Source of the DNA: a virus
DNA length: 24,895 nucleotides
Reading direction: 5' to 3' (one strand)
Virus record (IMG/VR): IMGVR_UViG_3300024231_001040
Location: 1 to 24,895 of that record
Positions 13,794 through 22,263 of this stretch are shown here, piece by piece (position 1 is the first letter of the stretch; the number at the start of each line of letters is the position of its first letter). Below the pieces are notes generated by a model. It was not told the origin of the DNA. It was given only the letters and a program-made list of their open reading frames with translations, and searched no databases. Both the position numbers and the translations under genes were made by a program.

Positions 13794-15101
13794 TTAATTA
13801 TCCGGCCAAGTTTTCCATCCTTTGCGTTCTTTGTATTCAGTAAAGAAATTGTATAGATAATTTAAACTTCGACTCCAATTTAAGTCAGCACTCTTATCAA
13901 ATACCCATAATCTCTTCCACATTTCACTTATTAAGTGATCCTTTTCTTCTTGACTAAACGTATCTTCTTGTATATAACTAATAATACTTTTCATACCTTG
14001 TACTTGGTTGCCGCCCAGCGGATGATGATTTTCCAGCCAATCAATGTGTGTTTCGTATTTTTTTATAACACGTTCTTTATACCAGTCTGGAAAGATTGCT
14101 GGATGCTGCCACTGTGGCCAACTTACAAAGTTGGGTGTGAACAGTGCCCATTGACTCCATTTATTTTCCACACAATATTTGTTAAACTCAGGAAAGTGTT
14201 CTAGATTTAATGCACCAATAGTGGGTGCTGGAAACAAATGTACTTTTGGTGCTTCAGTTTTTACACGATTAAAATTAGATTCAAACTGTGACCATTTTAA
14301 TCCAGTGCGTATATACTCAATAGGTTCACCATAACCATCAATACTTGCACCAACACTAACTCTATCAAACTTTTTCCAAATTTCTACTATATCTCTGCCT
14401 TTGTATTTTAGACTAGTTAGATTGGTGTTATATTTAATTTTTACGTCAGTCCGTCCCATGGCAATCAACTTGTCTAGCATTTGTAAATGTTCTGGATATA
14501 AAAATGGTTCCCCACCTGCGAAATAAATTTCTTCAACTGTTTCCAAAAATGGCTCTACTTTTTCATAACAATCAACATGTATAAATTTTGGTTTGTTTTG
14601 TTGGCTACGTGGGTTGTCGGCAGTAATTCCGTTGTCTACTTCCAGTTTAATTAATTCGTCATGCCATGTACTGCTGAGTTCATAACCACACATACGGCAT
14701 TTTAGATTACAAATATTACCAAACCGTATATCCAAATATAGCATATTAATATCGCTAGTACCGTCTTCTTTGGTATCTGCTACTACCTGTCTTGTCTTTT
14801 CATTATCAAATTCTGTATTAAACCACGAACGCATACTGTTATGTTTGCGTCCAGCATCATCATGTTGGTAGCAACGATTGCATCCTGGATGTTTTTCACC
14901 AGCTAAGAATTGTTTACGTAATTTTTTAAAACTATCATGATTCATTAAATCTGGTACGCTATCATAGTTTTGCATTTCACCATAATTATCACGTTTGTGT
15001 TGTTGGTCCCAGAAACAACAGGGCATTACTTTACCTGTGGGTAACACGTGTAAATGCACCCAGGGTGCTAGACAAAAACTTTTGTTGTCGGGTAAATCCA
15101 T
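13794..15101 (-). CDS. Radical SAM enzyme with N-terminal twitch domain (435 aa)
   Basis: Domain order is auxiliary-cluster domain then radical SAM core. The N terminus has C10-x12-G23-x4-C28 (SFCLAPW, then TGKVMPCCF), and the pair CNRC (C74, C77) with YQHDDAG. The core motif RFGNICNLKCRMCGYELSST gives C131, C135 and C138. FAGGEP (194-199) and KYNTNLTSL are further core blocks. The segment after the cluster (SSTWHDEL) is shared with its paralogues. It is last in the long minus-strand unit that begins at 23495, with 15 nt separating it from the upstream radical SAM gene and TGGAA before the ATG as a weak ribosome site. Only 30 bp separate its stop from the next gene, and they hold a late promoter rather than a visible terminator. 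Confidence 0.89.
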   Translation of the reverse strand: MDLPDNKSFCLAPWVHLHVLPTGKVMPCCFWDQQHKRDNYGEMQNYDSVPDLMNHDSFKKLRKQFLAGEKHPGCNRCYQHDDAGRKHNSMRSWFNTEFDNEKTRQVVADTKEDGTSDINMLYLDIRFGNICNLKCRMCGYELSSTWHDELIKLEVDNGITADNPRSQQNKPKFIHVDCYEKVEPFLETVEEIYFAGGEPFLYPEHLQMLDKLIAMGRTDVKIKYNTNLTSLKYKGRDIVEIWKKFDRVSVGASIDGYGEPIEYIRTGLKWSQFESNFNRVKTEAPKVHLFPAPTIGALNLEHFPEFNKYCVENKWSQWALFTPNFVSWPQWQHPAIFPDWYKERVIKKYETHIDWLENHHPLGGNQVQGMKSIISYIQEDTFSQEEKDHLISEMWKRLWVFDKSADLNWSRSLNYLYNFFTEYKERKGWKTWPDN

Positions 15102-15116
15102 TAAAATTCCATTCTG

Positions 15117-16346
15117 TTAACTTTTTTGTTCGTCAATTTGCGTTTTACGCAAATCTTCCTGAATGCGCACACTTTCATATAGACTGTCAATAGGATTATT
15201 ATGCACTTGACAGTGTTTAGTACATTGTGCAATTCTACCATCACTGTGTTTTTTAATATCCCAAGTGTCTTTAATTTTACTAAAGTAGTCAGTTTCATCT
15301 AATACATATTGCAATCCGTGCTTAATAATATTGATGTTGTCAAATCCAATATTTTTATCAACCCATTCATAATATTGCATATTAATAATACCGTCGGCAT
15401 CTTGACTTACATGTCCTAGGAAACAGCATGGGTGAACCCCACCTTGAGCATCTACATAAATTTCTTGATTACGGATACTCATACAATCGATTTGCTGACT
15501 ACTATCTAACCAACTTAAATGACCTTTTTGTATTCTTTCGTCTAGTGAATCTTTTTCATTCTTGAATGAGCGTTTGAACACTTCAGGTACCAGTGGATCC
15601 ATACGAGTATTACTTTTTCCTTGATTTTTACCAGCTTCTAAGTGCCAGCTATTAGTCCATTCATCGTCTGGTGGATATAATGCACCTTCCACTAATCCAT
15701 TATCGTCCAACAACAGCATACTATCTAGTCCTCTGCCTTGTTTTTCTTCAGTGAATCCAAATGCTTTTTTATAGAAGAAATCTTTAAATCCTAATTCTTC
15801 ACTTAGTGCTTTTGCATCATTTAGCTGATGCTGATTGTGACCAAATATTAAAAATTCCCATGTGGCTGCACCACCAGCATCTATAAAGGCCTTCATATTA
15901 GCGTATAACTTACTCCACTGTACTTTGCGTCTATACATATGATTGGTATCTTCCAGACCATCCACACTAAAAATAACACGGTCATGATGTGGATTCATTT
16001 TGTCAGCCAATTTACGCCAAAATGTTGGATTGCGCATTCCTCCATTTGTATGCACACGCACACAACCTTCCCAATGGCACTGTTTAATATAGTCTACAAT
16101 TTCAACTAAATCACGGCACGTTCCCGGATCACCATAGTTTCCGCAAAATAATATTGTCCTACATCCTTTAAGTAGTTCAGGCGTAAACACTTGCTTAAAT
16201 TGGGAGAGTGACCATTCACGTTTATCTATCCATGGTAACGGATATCCTCCGCTTACGTTGCGTGGACAACCCGGACATGATGCATTACACTTACTTGTAA
16301 GTTCAATATGCATCTGTCTAATGTTTTTGTATTTAATCATACTCAT
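15117..16346 (-). CDS. Radical SAM enzyme with C-terminal SPASM/twitch domain (409 aa)
   Basis: The core starts at the N terminus: RQMHIELTSKCNASCPGC with C20, C24 and C27 for the SAM cluster. LFCGNYGDPG (66-75) stands in the position of the GGEP block. VDGLEDTNHMYRR (128-140) and TWEFLIFGHNQHQ (162-174) are shared with the 6465 enzyme. The C-terminal auxiliary domain has C288-x13-G302-x4-C307, C308 and CTKHC (C375, C379), a SPASM/twitch pattern. It is about 65 residues longer than the 6465 paralogue, mostly in an insert before the auxiliary domain. The start overlaps the previous stop by 4 nt (ATGA), with AAGGA 9 nt before. It is embedded between three N-twitch enzymes, so both architectures are probably made together. 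Confidence 0.89.
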   Translation of the reverse strand: MSMIKYKNIRQMHIELTSKCNASCPGCPRNVSGGYPLPWIDKREWSLSQFKQVFTPELLKGCRTILFCGNYGDPGTCRDLVEIVDYIKQCHWEGCVRVHTNGGMRNPTFWRKLADKMNPHHDRVIFSVDGLEDTNHMYRRKVQWSKLYANMKAFIDAGGAATWEFLIFGHNQHQLNDAKALSEELGFKDFFYKKAFGFTEEKQGRGLDSMLLLDDNGLVEGALYPPDDEWTNSWHLEAGKNQGKSNTRMDPLVPEVFKRSFKNEKDSLDERIQKGHLSWLDSSQQIDCMSIRNQEIYVDAQGGVHPCCFLGHVSQDADGIINMQYYEWVDKNIGFDNINIIKHGLQYVLDETDYFSKIKDTWDIKKHSDGRIAQCTKHCQVHNNPIDSLYESVRIQEDLRKTQIDEQKS

Positions 16347-17881
16347 GTGTTAGTATCCTTGTTGTCAGGTATCAACAGTTGATCTTCCACTGCTTGTGCC
16401 AATGTGTCTAAATATATTGGGCGACCCCACGTAGTAGCATCGCCATCTTTAACTGGTTCCTTGACTGGATGTATATTATGACTAACATCATATCCCTCGT
16501 ACCAGTTTACTAAATCTGGTAAGTTTGAAAATGCTGTCATAAAATTTTTGTTCCTACGTACATCATACTGCTTGTAAAAACTAACAAAGTCACGCTGGCG
16601 AGTTTCAATATCGCTGTAATCTCTAACACTGTGTCCTTCGTCAACTACTTCCAGGTATGCTAATGTTCTTTCAAATCCATCTTGTTCGTGTTTGTGGAAA
16701 CGCTCTTTTTGCTCACTGTACCAATCACTTAAATATTTATGGCGTTCTTTTCTTACTTCTTCCGGTAATGTAGTAATACTCTGAAAACTAGGAAAACGTA
16801 AAATATTATAACTCATATCAACAAATGTTTCATCTTCTGCAAATTTACCACCATTATATTCTTCACGCATATCAAAAATCTGTTCATGCATCTTATCAAT
16901 ACTACCCAAACATAATGCATTGATAGTTAACATACAGTGTACCATGCCAAAATTTCCTTCATTTAACATGTATTTGTAGTTGTCAATCCATTCGTCATAC
17001 ACAAGACCGTCACGTATGTATTCTGCTTGTTCGCCAAATGCTTCATTACTGGTGTAAATATCAAAAGCATCAATTTTATGACTAAGTTTAACTAACCTGT
17101 GTAAATGACTACGCTTACACCCCAAGTTAGTGTTAACTGCTAATCGTACTTTGCACCCTGGATTTTTATCGTACCAGTTGATTAATTTCCAAAAGTCATG
17201 ACTCACAGTAGCTTCGCCACCAGTAACTCTTAACTGTTGTAAATTATGTTGTAAATCAGTTTCCCACCATTTCCAAAATGCCTGAGTGTATGGATTTCCT
17301 TCGTTCTTAACGCCATATGGCTGAGCCCATTCTCCAGTATGTGCAAATGCTCCCCAGCCATCACTGGTCATATTATCATACGGCCCATTCTTTTTAATAT
17401 CATGGCCCCACGTTGTACTAAATCCAGCATTACAATAACTACATGCAAAATTACAATTACTATCAAATGCAATCTCTAATGTCTTGGGCGTAAAGCTATC
17501 TCTCCAGTCACTAGTAAAGGCAGTTTCTAGTTCTTCTTCACTATAGGGTGTACTTTTATAATAACGATCACTTACATAATCATTGCCCATATCTTCAATT
17601 TTCCAGCAATATTCACATTCTTTGGGACGTACACCTTCTTGCATTTGTTTACGTACTAGTTTTTTATATACTGTATTGTGTAATGCACTGGGATCTTTTT
17701 TAACATCGTTTTCATTAATTTTATGTGGTGGTGGATGATGACAACTGGTTGTTGCACCGTTTCCGAGCCATACAGTAGCATTATACCATTTTGCCCCACA
17801 AAAGCTAGTACTTTTTTTATCAAGTACACGTGTGCGCCATTCTACTGGTGTTTCTTTAATATTTTTCTTTTTATTAGCCAT
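16343..17881 (-). CDS. Radical SAM enzyme with N-terminal twitch domain, CHHP type (512 aa)
   Basis: The N-terminal cluster region reads C28-x13-G42-x4-C47 and continues as SCHHPPPHKI, then the pair CEYC (C89, C92) with WKIED and SDRYYKS. The radical SAM core is EIAFDSNCNFACSYCNAGFS with C143, C147 and C150. RVTGGEA (218-224) is the GGEP-equivalent with Ala for Pro. It is closely related to the next upstream gene (19491 start): same CHHPxPHKI block, same spacing, the same tryptophan-rich AFWKWW segment, and a similar large insert before GGE. It is longer than the other N-twitch proteins by about 80-120 residues. Its ATG shares one base with the upstream stop (TAATG). The enzyme's substrate is unknown. 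Confidence 0.89.
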   Translation of the reverse strand: MANKKKNIKETPVEWRTRVLDKKSTSFCGAKWYNATVWLGNGATTSCHHPPPHKINENDVKKDPSALHNTVYKKLVRKQMQEGVRPKECEYCWKIEDMGNDYVSDRYYKSTPYSEEELETAFTSDWRDSFTPKTLEIAFDSNCNFACSYCNAGFSTTWGHDIKKNGPYDNMTSDGWGAFAHTGEWAQPYGVKNEGNPYTQAFWKWWETDLQHNLQQLRVTGGEATVSHDFWKLINWYDKNPGCKVRLAVNTNLGCKRSHLHRLVKLSHKIDAFDIYTSNEAFGEQAEYIRDGLVYDEWIDNYKYMLNEGNFGMVHCMLTINALCLGSIDKMHEQIFDMREEYNGGKFAEDETFVDMSYNILRFPSFQSITTLPEEVRKERHKYLSDWYSEQKERFHKHEQDGFERTLAYLEVVDEGHSVRDYSDIETRQRDFVSFYKQYDVRRNKNFMTAFSNLPDLVNWYEGYDVSHNIHPVKEPVKDGDATTWGRPIYLDTLAQAVEDQLLIPDNKDTNT

Positions 17882-19491
17882 TATGCTTTTTTACCTTCTG
17901 CACGATATTCTGCTTGCATTTCATAATACAGATCATTATAGTATTGGCAATCAAAATAAAATTCTTCCATTTCTGGAAATGTTTGTACAAAGTCAGTACC
18001 ATGCCGTTCATCCATTTTATTTACAAAATCATAAAACATAGCACGTTTTTTAATAAGGTCAAAACCTTCATTACGTTCAGGCTTATTCTTCTGATTAAAA
18101 TATAAACGGTGTACTACAATACGCTTAAACTTGTCAATTTCATATTCTTCAAATCCTTGATGATCACTCCATGCACCATTACTGCTACGATTACTCATAT
18201 AGTCTAGCGTGGGCAAAAGGTAATCTTCCACTAGCTGATGGCTACAAATCTGAACATCCAAATAATCTGGACTTCTTAAATAAGGAACATCAAGTCCAAC
18301 TGTTACACTGTGATCTGGACTAAGGGTTCGTCTATCAGTAAGCGACATGTCGCCAGGCCGAGTAATGCGGAATCCAGTACTAGTTTCCAAATGCTGATTA
18401 CTGTTATTTGGATTGTATTTTTGTTTAAGTTGATATTGCCATTCTAGTAACTTACGGAATCCAGTAATACTGAATATATTAAATGTAGCCATAATAACTG
18501 CACGTACATTACCAAGTTGTAGTAGTTGTTCATATCGTTTACGGAACAATTCAAAATTTAATCCACGTCTAGCATACTCAGCTTGTTTACCCCAACTTTC
18601 AACACTAGTATAGATGGTAATCTTTTTAACATGATTATCTTCTTTAAGAACAACGAGCTTCTCAATAAACTTATCCCAAATTTTATCAGGTATACTTAGG
18701 TTACTGTTAATACTAAACTCTAGTTCTGGGTTTGGATTTTGAATAAAAAAGTCCATTGTTTTGAGTGTTTCTTTACTCATCAATGGTTCGCCACCAGTAA
18801 TACGGAAATGTTTTAAATGCTTATACGCATCAGGAAACCATTTCCAAAATGCATCAATGTAAGGATTAAAGTCTCGATTTTTATAACTTAAATTATCTAG
18901 ATCCTGATACCCTTGTACCCAAGTTTCAGTTTTATCACCTTCGAAAACTTTGATAGGCCCGTTTAGTTTTAGATCTTCTACCCACTTGCTGCTAAATTCT
19001 GGACCGCAATAATGACAAGCAAGGTTACATGCATTACTAAAACTAACTTCCAGATAACTTGGATATATATTTTCATCACCTTTAAGATTAACAACTTCAT
19101 CAAAGTCAGTAAGTGCCCAGGGTTCTAAACTTTTATAGTGTCTATCACTAGTTCCACTATCATCTTCAACTCTCCAACAATAATCACACTCACTGGGCTT
19201 TTCATTATTAAGCATTTCAGTTCGTGCTTTTTTAAGTACACTGGTATTAAACAATGCTGCAGGATTTTCTTGTATTTCTTTTAATGGTATTTTGTGTGGT
19301 GATGGATGATGACATGCATGCGTCATACCAGTACCCAAGTGCATAGTTACTTGCTTAAACTTAGCCATACAAAATCCGCACCCTTTGCTGTCAAGCAAGG
19401 ATTTTATTTTTTCTAGATTATGATGATTATTGCCAATAGTGCCGTCTGGCTCTTTTGCCCAATCTACTTCTTGAAATTTTTTAACTGTCAT
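17881..19491 (-). CDS. Radical SAM enzyme with N-terminal twitch domain, CHHP type (536 aa)
   Basis: The N-terminal auxiliary region has CGFC (C38, C41), the signature C41-x13-G55-x4-C60 continuing as ACHHPSPHKI, and the pair CDYC (C102, C105) with WRVEDD and SDRHYKS. The core motif EVSFSNACNLACHYCGPEFS gives C155, C159 and C162; RITGGEP (230-236) follows a block with the aromatic AFWKWFP segment. It is the longest N-twitch enzyme here and pairs with the 17881-start gene as a tandem duplication. C38 is extra compared with that paralogue. The start lies 3 nt after the glycosyltransferase stop with no clear ribosome site, so it is probably translated by coupling. The C-terminal 130 residues are charged and helical. 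Confidence 0.89.
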   Translation of the reverse strand: MTVKKFQEVDWAKEPDGTIGNNHHNLEKIKSLLDSKGCGFCMAKFKQVTMHLGTGMTHACHHPSPHKIPLKEIQENPAALFNTSVLKKARTEMLNNEKPSECDYCWRVEDDSGTSDRHYKSLEPWALTDFDEVVNLKGDENIYPSYLEVSFSNACNLACHYCGPEFSSKWVEDLKLNGPIKVFEGDKTETWVQGYQDLDNLSYKNRDFNPYIDAFWKWFPDAYKHLKHFRITGGEPLMSKETLKTMDFFIQNPNPELEFSINSNLSIPDKIWDKFIEKLVVLKEDNHVKKITIYTSVESWGKQAEYARRGLNFELFRKRYEQLLQLGNVRAVIMATFNIFSITGFRKLLEWQYQLKQKYNPNNSNQHLETSTGFRITRPGDMSLTDRRTLSPDHSVTVGLDVPYLRSPDYLDVQICSHQLVEDYLLPTLDYMSNRSSNGAWSDHQGFEEYEIDKFKRIVVHRLYFNQKNKPERNEGFDLIKKRAMFYDFVNKMDERHGTDFVQTFPEMEEFYFDCQYYNDLYYEMQAEYRAEGKKA

Positions 19492-19494
19492 TTA

Positions 19495-20478
19495 TTACTC
19501 AATTTCTGATATAACATTATCTTCTCGAATCATTGGTGCCATCCGACTTGGATTTATGTAAACTTCCTTAAAGAATCGACTTGCTTTATCATCCATATCT
19601 GATATTTCTAGATCTAATTCATCCTGAAGTATACGTCCTAGCCGAACTGTTTCAGCTTTTAGCTTGTCTTTATTATAACGATATCCAGTTGCTGGACATA
19701 GCTCTCCATCAGGATCTGCAAATTGTGGCATTACAGTCTCAGTCCAAAACTTAGTGTGCCATTTGAAGTCACGTACATCACGCCAATCCCAGGCATCTCT
19801 GTCTAAGTTGGTCATATAGCATCCCAATCTTGCTCCATAAACTGCCCATAATCCATTGGGGACATCTTCACCAACACTCATCCATACTAACATACGTTGA
19901 TAGTTTTTACGATGTAATTTTTTAAGGGCTCGCTTATCAACAATGTTACCATCTTCCAAACTCATCTTACAGCCTTCACGGAACCCTGCACGATATGCTT
20001 GATACGGTGATCCGTTGTTTGCTACATCACAATAGATGTTATTCATTTGAACATAGTTGATGTTCCAACAAAAGTCAACCTGTGCATGCTTGTCATTTTC
20101 AGGAGCCGCTTCGTGTGTGCGCATTGCATTAACAACATGTACTGGCCAACATTTGATACCACCATTGCCGTATACAAGTCCGTTTACTGCATTTTTGCCT
20201 GCCCAACTAATAACATCATTTTCTCCAATGGTATCTAAATCTAGTTCAATATTAAAAAAATCACTACGTACAATGTTGTCTGCATCAATGGTAATAAATC
20301 TTTCAGTTTCAACAAGTGCCGCCGCGGCTTTATGTGCGGCATCACTACCCCAAACGCCATGACTGCGTAACGCCCATGGGCATTTCTCCAGCAAGTCTTG
20401 ATAATTTTGATCAGCATTTGGTTCGTCATAACTGATGAATACCACATCAAATTCTGTGATAGGTACTATTTTGCTCAT
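19495..20478 (-). CDS. GT-A-like glycosyltransferase (327 aa)
   Basis: The N-terminal strand FDVVFISYDEPNADQNYQDL is followed by RFITIDADNIVRSDFF (60-75), with D65 and D67 as the metal-binding DxD. NAVNGLVYGNGGIKCWP and AYRAGFREGCKMSL are shared with the 2553 paralogue, but this protein has about 90 more residues at the C terminus (RDVRDFKWHTKFWTE onwards). QVDFCWNINYVQ lies in the acceptor half. AAAGGAA stands 7 nt before ATG 20478, which overlaps the upstream stop by 4 nt. It sits at the junction of the glycosyltransferase part and the radical SAM part of the long operon, suggesting that sugars and radical chemistry belong to one pathway. Donor and acceptor are unknown. Confidence 0.74.
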   Translation of the reverse strand: MSKIVPITEFDVVFISYDEPNADQNYQDLLEKCPWALRSHGVWGSDAAHKAAAALVETERFITIDADNIVRSDFFNIELDLDTIGENDVISWAGKNAVNGLVYGNGGIKCWPVHVVNAMRTHEAAPENDKHAQVDFCWNINYVQMNNIYCDVANNGSPYQAYRAGFREGCKMSLEDGNIVDKRALKKLHRKNYQRMLVWMSVGEDVPNGLWAVYGARLGCYMTNLDRDAWDWRDVRDFKWHTKFWTETVMPQFADPDGELCPATGYRYNKDKLKAETVRLGRILQDELDLEISDMDDKASRFFKEVYINPSRMAPMIREDNVISEIE

Positions 20479-21458
20479 GTGTTGGTTCCTTTGATTGAAA
20501 ATGTTACTTTGTGCTTTTGGTGTAACAGGTTATAATTTTGTATATTTCCCTCAATTTTTATAGCACATTTCTTTTTAGTTTTAAGTTCACGTATATTTAT
20601 TGGTATGCTTCCATAGTATTCATCCGGTGTGTCGCCCACTAAGTACACCCATAATTTATCTTCATGCAGTCCGATATCAGTTAACTCACCACTACTTAGT
20701 GGTGTTGTAATTGTAAGAAAATCGCCCTTTTGGGTTATGTTAATATGTCCTTGATTATGAGTGTGTTCAGCATATCTGTGTATATAAGAAAAATTCTTAA
20801 TAAGGCTTTGTTGTGCAATATTCAATGGACTATTGAAAATATCTAAGTAGTAATTTTTAAAACACCGTCTAGTTAAGAATCCAAGGTCAGTTAAACTAAC
20901 GTGTTTGCGTATACTAGTAATATCATATATAACATTGCCGTTATCCAATAGTTCCTGTGCATCAACATCAATAGTGTCTATCAGGTAATCTGGATTATTA
21001 TGCTTAACTATATATAGAGATAGATCATTTTTATCGTCAATAATGATCTTCTTGTTAAAAGTCATATTACTAAGTTTGCGTATACTTAGTGGATTGACTT
21101 CTACTACTAGTTTATTATTACCAGCATATACCAATACTCTAATATCCCAATCATCTTTTTTTACATTAGCCAATTGGTGTAGATTAGTTTCACTACTACG
21201 TAACCGTACTACGTTATCTTTTTTAACAATTGCTAAGTTGTTATCATTATCAAATGATACAATATGGTCTTTTTCATTTTCGTAACCTTTGAGAATATTT
21301 TCTGCTAGATAACTGTCAGTCAGTATATACGGGTACTCAGAATCATTCTGTTCAATTGATGCTATTTTTATAATAGCCCCAGTCCATTCATCATAGAAGA
21401 CATAAAACTGCCTTTTAGATTCTAATGTTACTGTCTTTAACACGTTGTCTATAATCAT
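20475..21458 (-). CDS. Hypothetical protein (327 aa)
   Basis: The function is not recognised. The N terminus RQFYVFYDEWTGAIIKIASI looks like a beta-strand repeat that reads a turn (DEWTGAI) between two strands, as in some phage tail or fibre accessory proteins. The rest is rich in Asp, Asn and Ile with many predicted strands (VVRLRSSE, KLWVYLVGD, FLTITTPL). There is no cysteine-rich motif, signal peptide or membrane helix. ATG 21458 overlaps the upstream glycosyltransferase by 44 bp, which is larger than the usual 1-11 nt here; I find no later in-frame ATG near that stop, so the overlap is probably real. Its place between two glycosyltransferases makes a structural protein or a modification substrate possible, but neither is shown. 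Confidence 0.65.
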   Translation of the reverse strand: MIIDNVLKTVTLESKRQFYVFYDEWTGAIIKIASIEQNDSEYPYILTDSYLAENILKGYENEKDHIVSFDNDNNLAIVKKDNVVRLRSSETNLHQLANVKKDDWDIRVLVYAGNNKLVVEVNPLSIRKLSNMTFNKKIIIDDKNDLSLYIVKHNNPDYLIDTIDVDAQELLDNGNVIYDITSIRKHVSLTDLGFLTRRCFKNYYLDIFNSPLNIAQQSLIKNFSYIHRYAEHTHNQGHINITQKGDFLTITTPLSSGELTDIGLHEDKLWVYLVGDTPDEYYGSIPINIRELKTKKKCAIKIEGNIQNYNLLHQKHKVTFSIKGTNT

Positions 21459-22263
21459 CTAATATTTCTTCATCTAAAAATGCATCACTATTATAGCATA
21501 TGATACCACTCACACGGTGGTTATTGACTTTGAATACACCATTTGCAAACCAACTACTAAGATAGTCTATCCAGTCTGTGGGTAAGTCATCGTCGTCAAG
21601 AGTTAAGTTATCTAAACTTAATAATTTGTATGGGATATGTCCATGTATGTTTGTTTCTTCGCCTAGCATCTTAAGAGTAGTATTAATTAACAAGTTTAAA
21701 TCAAAATACCCAGGACGGTTTTCATTTATAAATTTAAGATAGACCCGACGGAATTCCTTGAGGACAACATCCAGCATCTTAAATAACTGTTCTGATCTTT
21801 CACTTCGATTGAAATAAAATACATCTGTCATGTATGTAGGAATATCATTGCGCTCATGAGTACTGAATCTATATTCTAGTGGTACTGTTTCACCTCTAAA
21901 ATTTTCTACACTTTTACTAAAAATATAGTCGTGCAATACCATGTTATCCCAAAGATCATCCATATTATTTGTTACTATACATCTACGATCAATATACATT
22001 GTGTGTTCAAATGTACTACATGCATATAATTGCCATAAGTTAATTGCAATATCTTCAGTTGGATCATAATGTCCATATGGGAGTTCTACAATACTATCAA
22101 ATGTATCCTCATACTTTTGTGGTACAGAGTCAAATTTGTCTACAACCAGACAAAATTCACGATCAGGATCAATTAATTTTAAACTACTAGCGAGTACTAC
22201 TGCTTGCTCAATTTGCACGTTACCTGGAGACTTTGTTGCTATTGTAATATATCCCTGAGTCAT
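21415..22263 (-). CDS. GT8-like glycosyltransferase homologue without DxD (282 aa)
   Basis: The fold resembles GT-A/GT8: YITIATKSPGNVQIEQAVVL (5-24) gives the first strand and helix, EFCLVVDKFD the second strand, and AINLWQLYACSTFEHTMYID leads to the metal site. There the sequence is IDRRCIV (91-97), with D92 followed by R93 and R94, so the second Asp of the DxD is absent. The adjacent paralogue at 23147 has LDIDYIV at the same place. TDVFYFNRSERSEQLFKMLD (141-160) matches VVYFDRSETSDMFFDLW of that paralogue. It may be a metal-independent transferase, an inactive partner subunit, or may bind a different ligand. The start overlaps the upstream stop by 4 nt. Confidence 0.62.
   Translation of the reverse strand: MTQGYITIATKSPGNVQIEQAVVLASSLKLIDPDREFCLVVDKFDSVPQKYEDTFDSIVELPYGHYDPTEDIAINLWQLYACSTFEHTMYIDRRCIVTNNMDDLWDNMVLHDYIFSKSVENFRGETVPLEYRFSTHERNDIPTYMTDVFYFNRSERSEQLFKMLDVVLKEFRRVYLKFINENRPGYFDLNLLINTTLKMLGEETNIHGHIPYKLLSLDNLTLDDDDLPTDWIDYLSSWFANGVFKVNNHRVSGIICYNSDAFLDEEILDDYRQRVKDSNIRI

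Noticed and set aside
16734-16741. CATAAATA on the minus strand as an internal late promoter
   Set aside because: It lies deep inside the 17881-start radical SAM gene, about 390 nt before the next gene, and is only a variant octamer.
20594-20601. AATAAATA on the minus strand inside the 20475-21458 gene as a promoter for the 20478 gene
   Set aside because: It lies within a coding region about 115 nt before the next start; the gene pair is already coupled by a 4-nt overlap with a good ribosome site, and one-base variants are expected by chance in AT-rich DNA.
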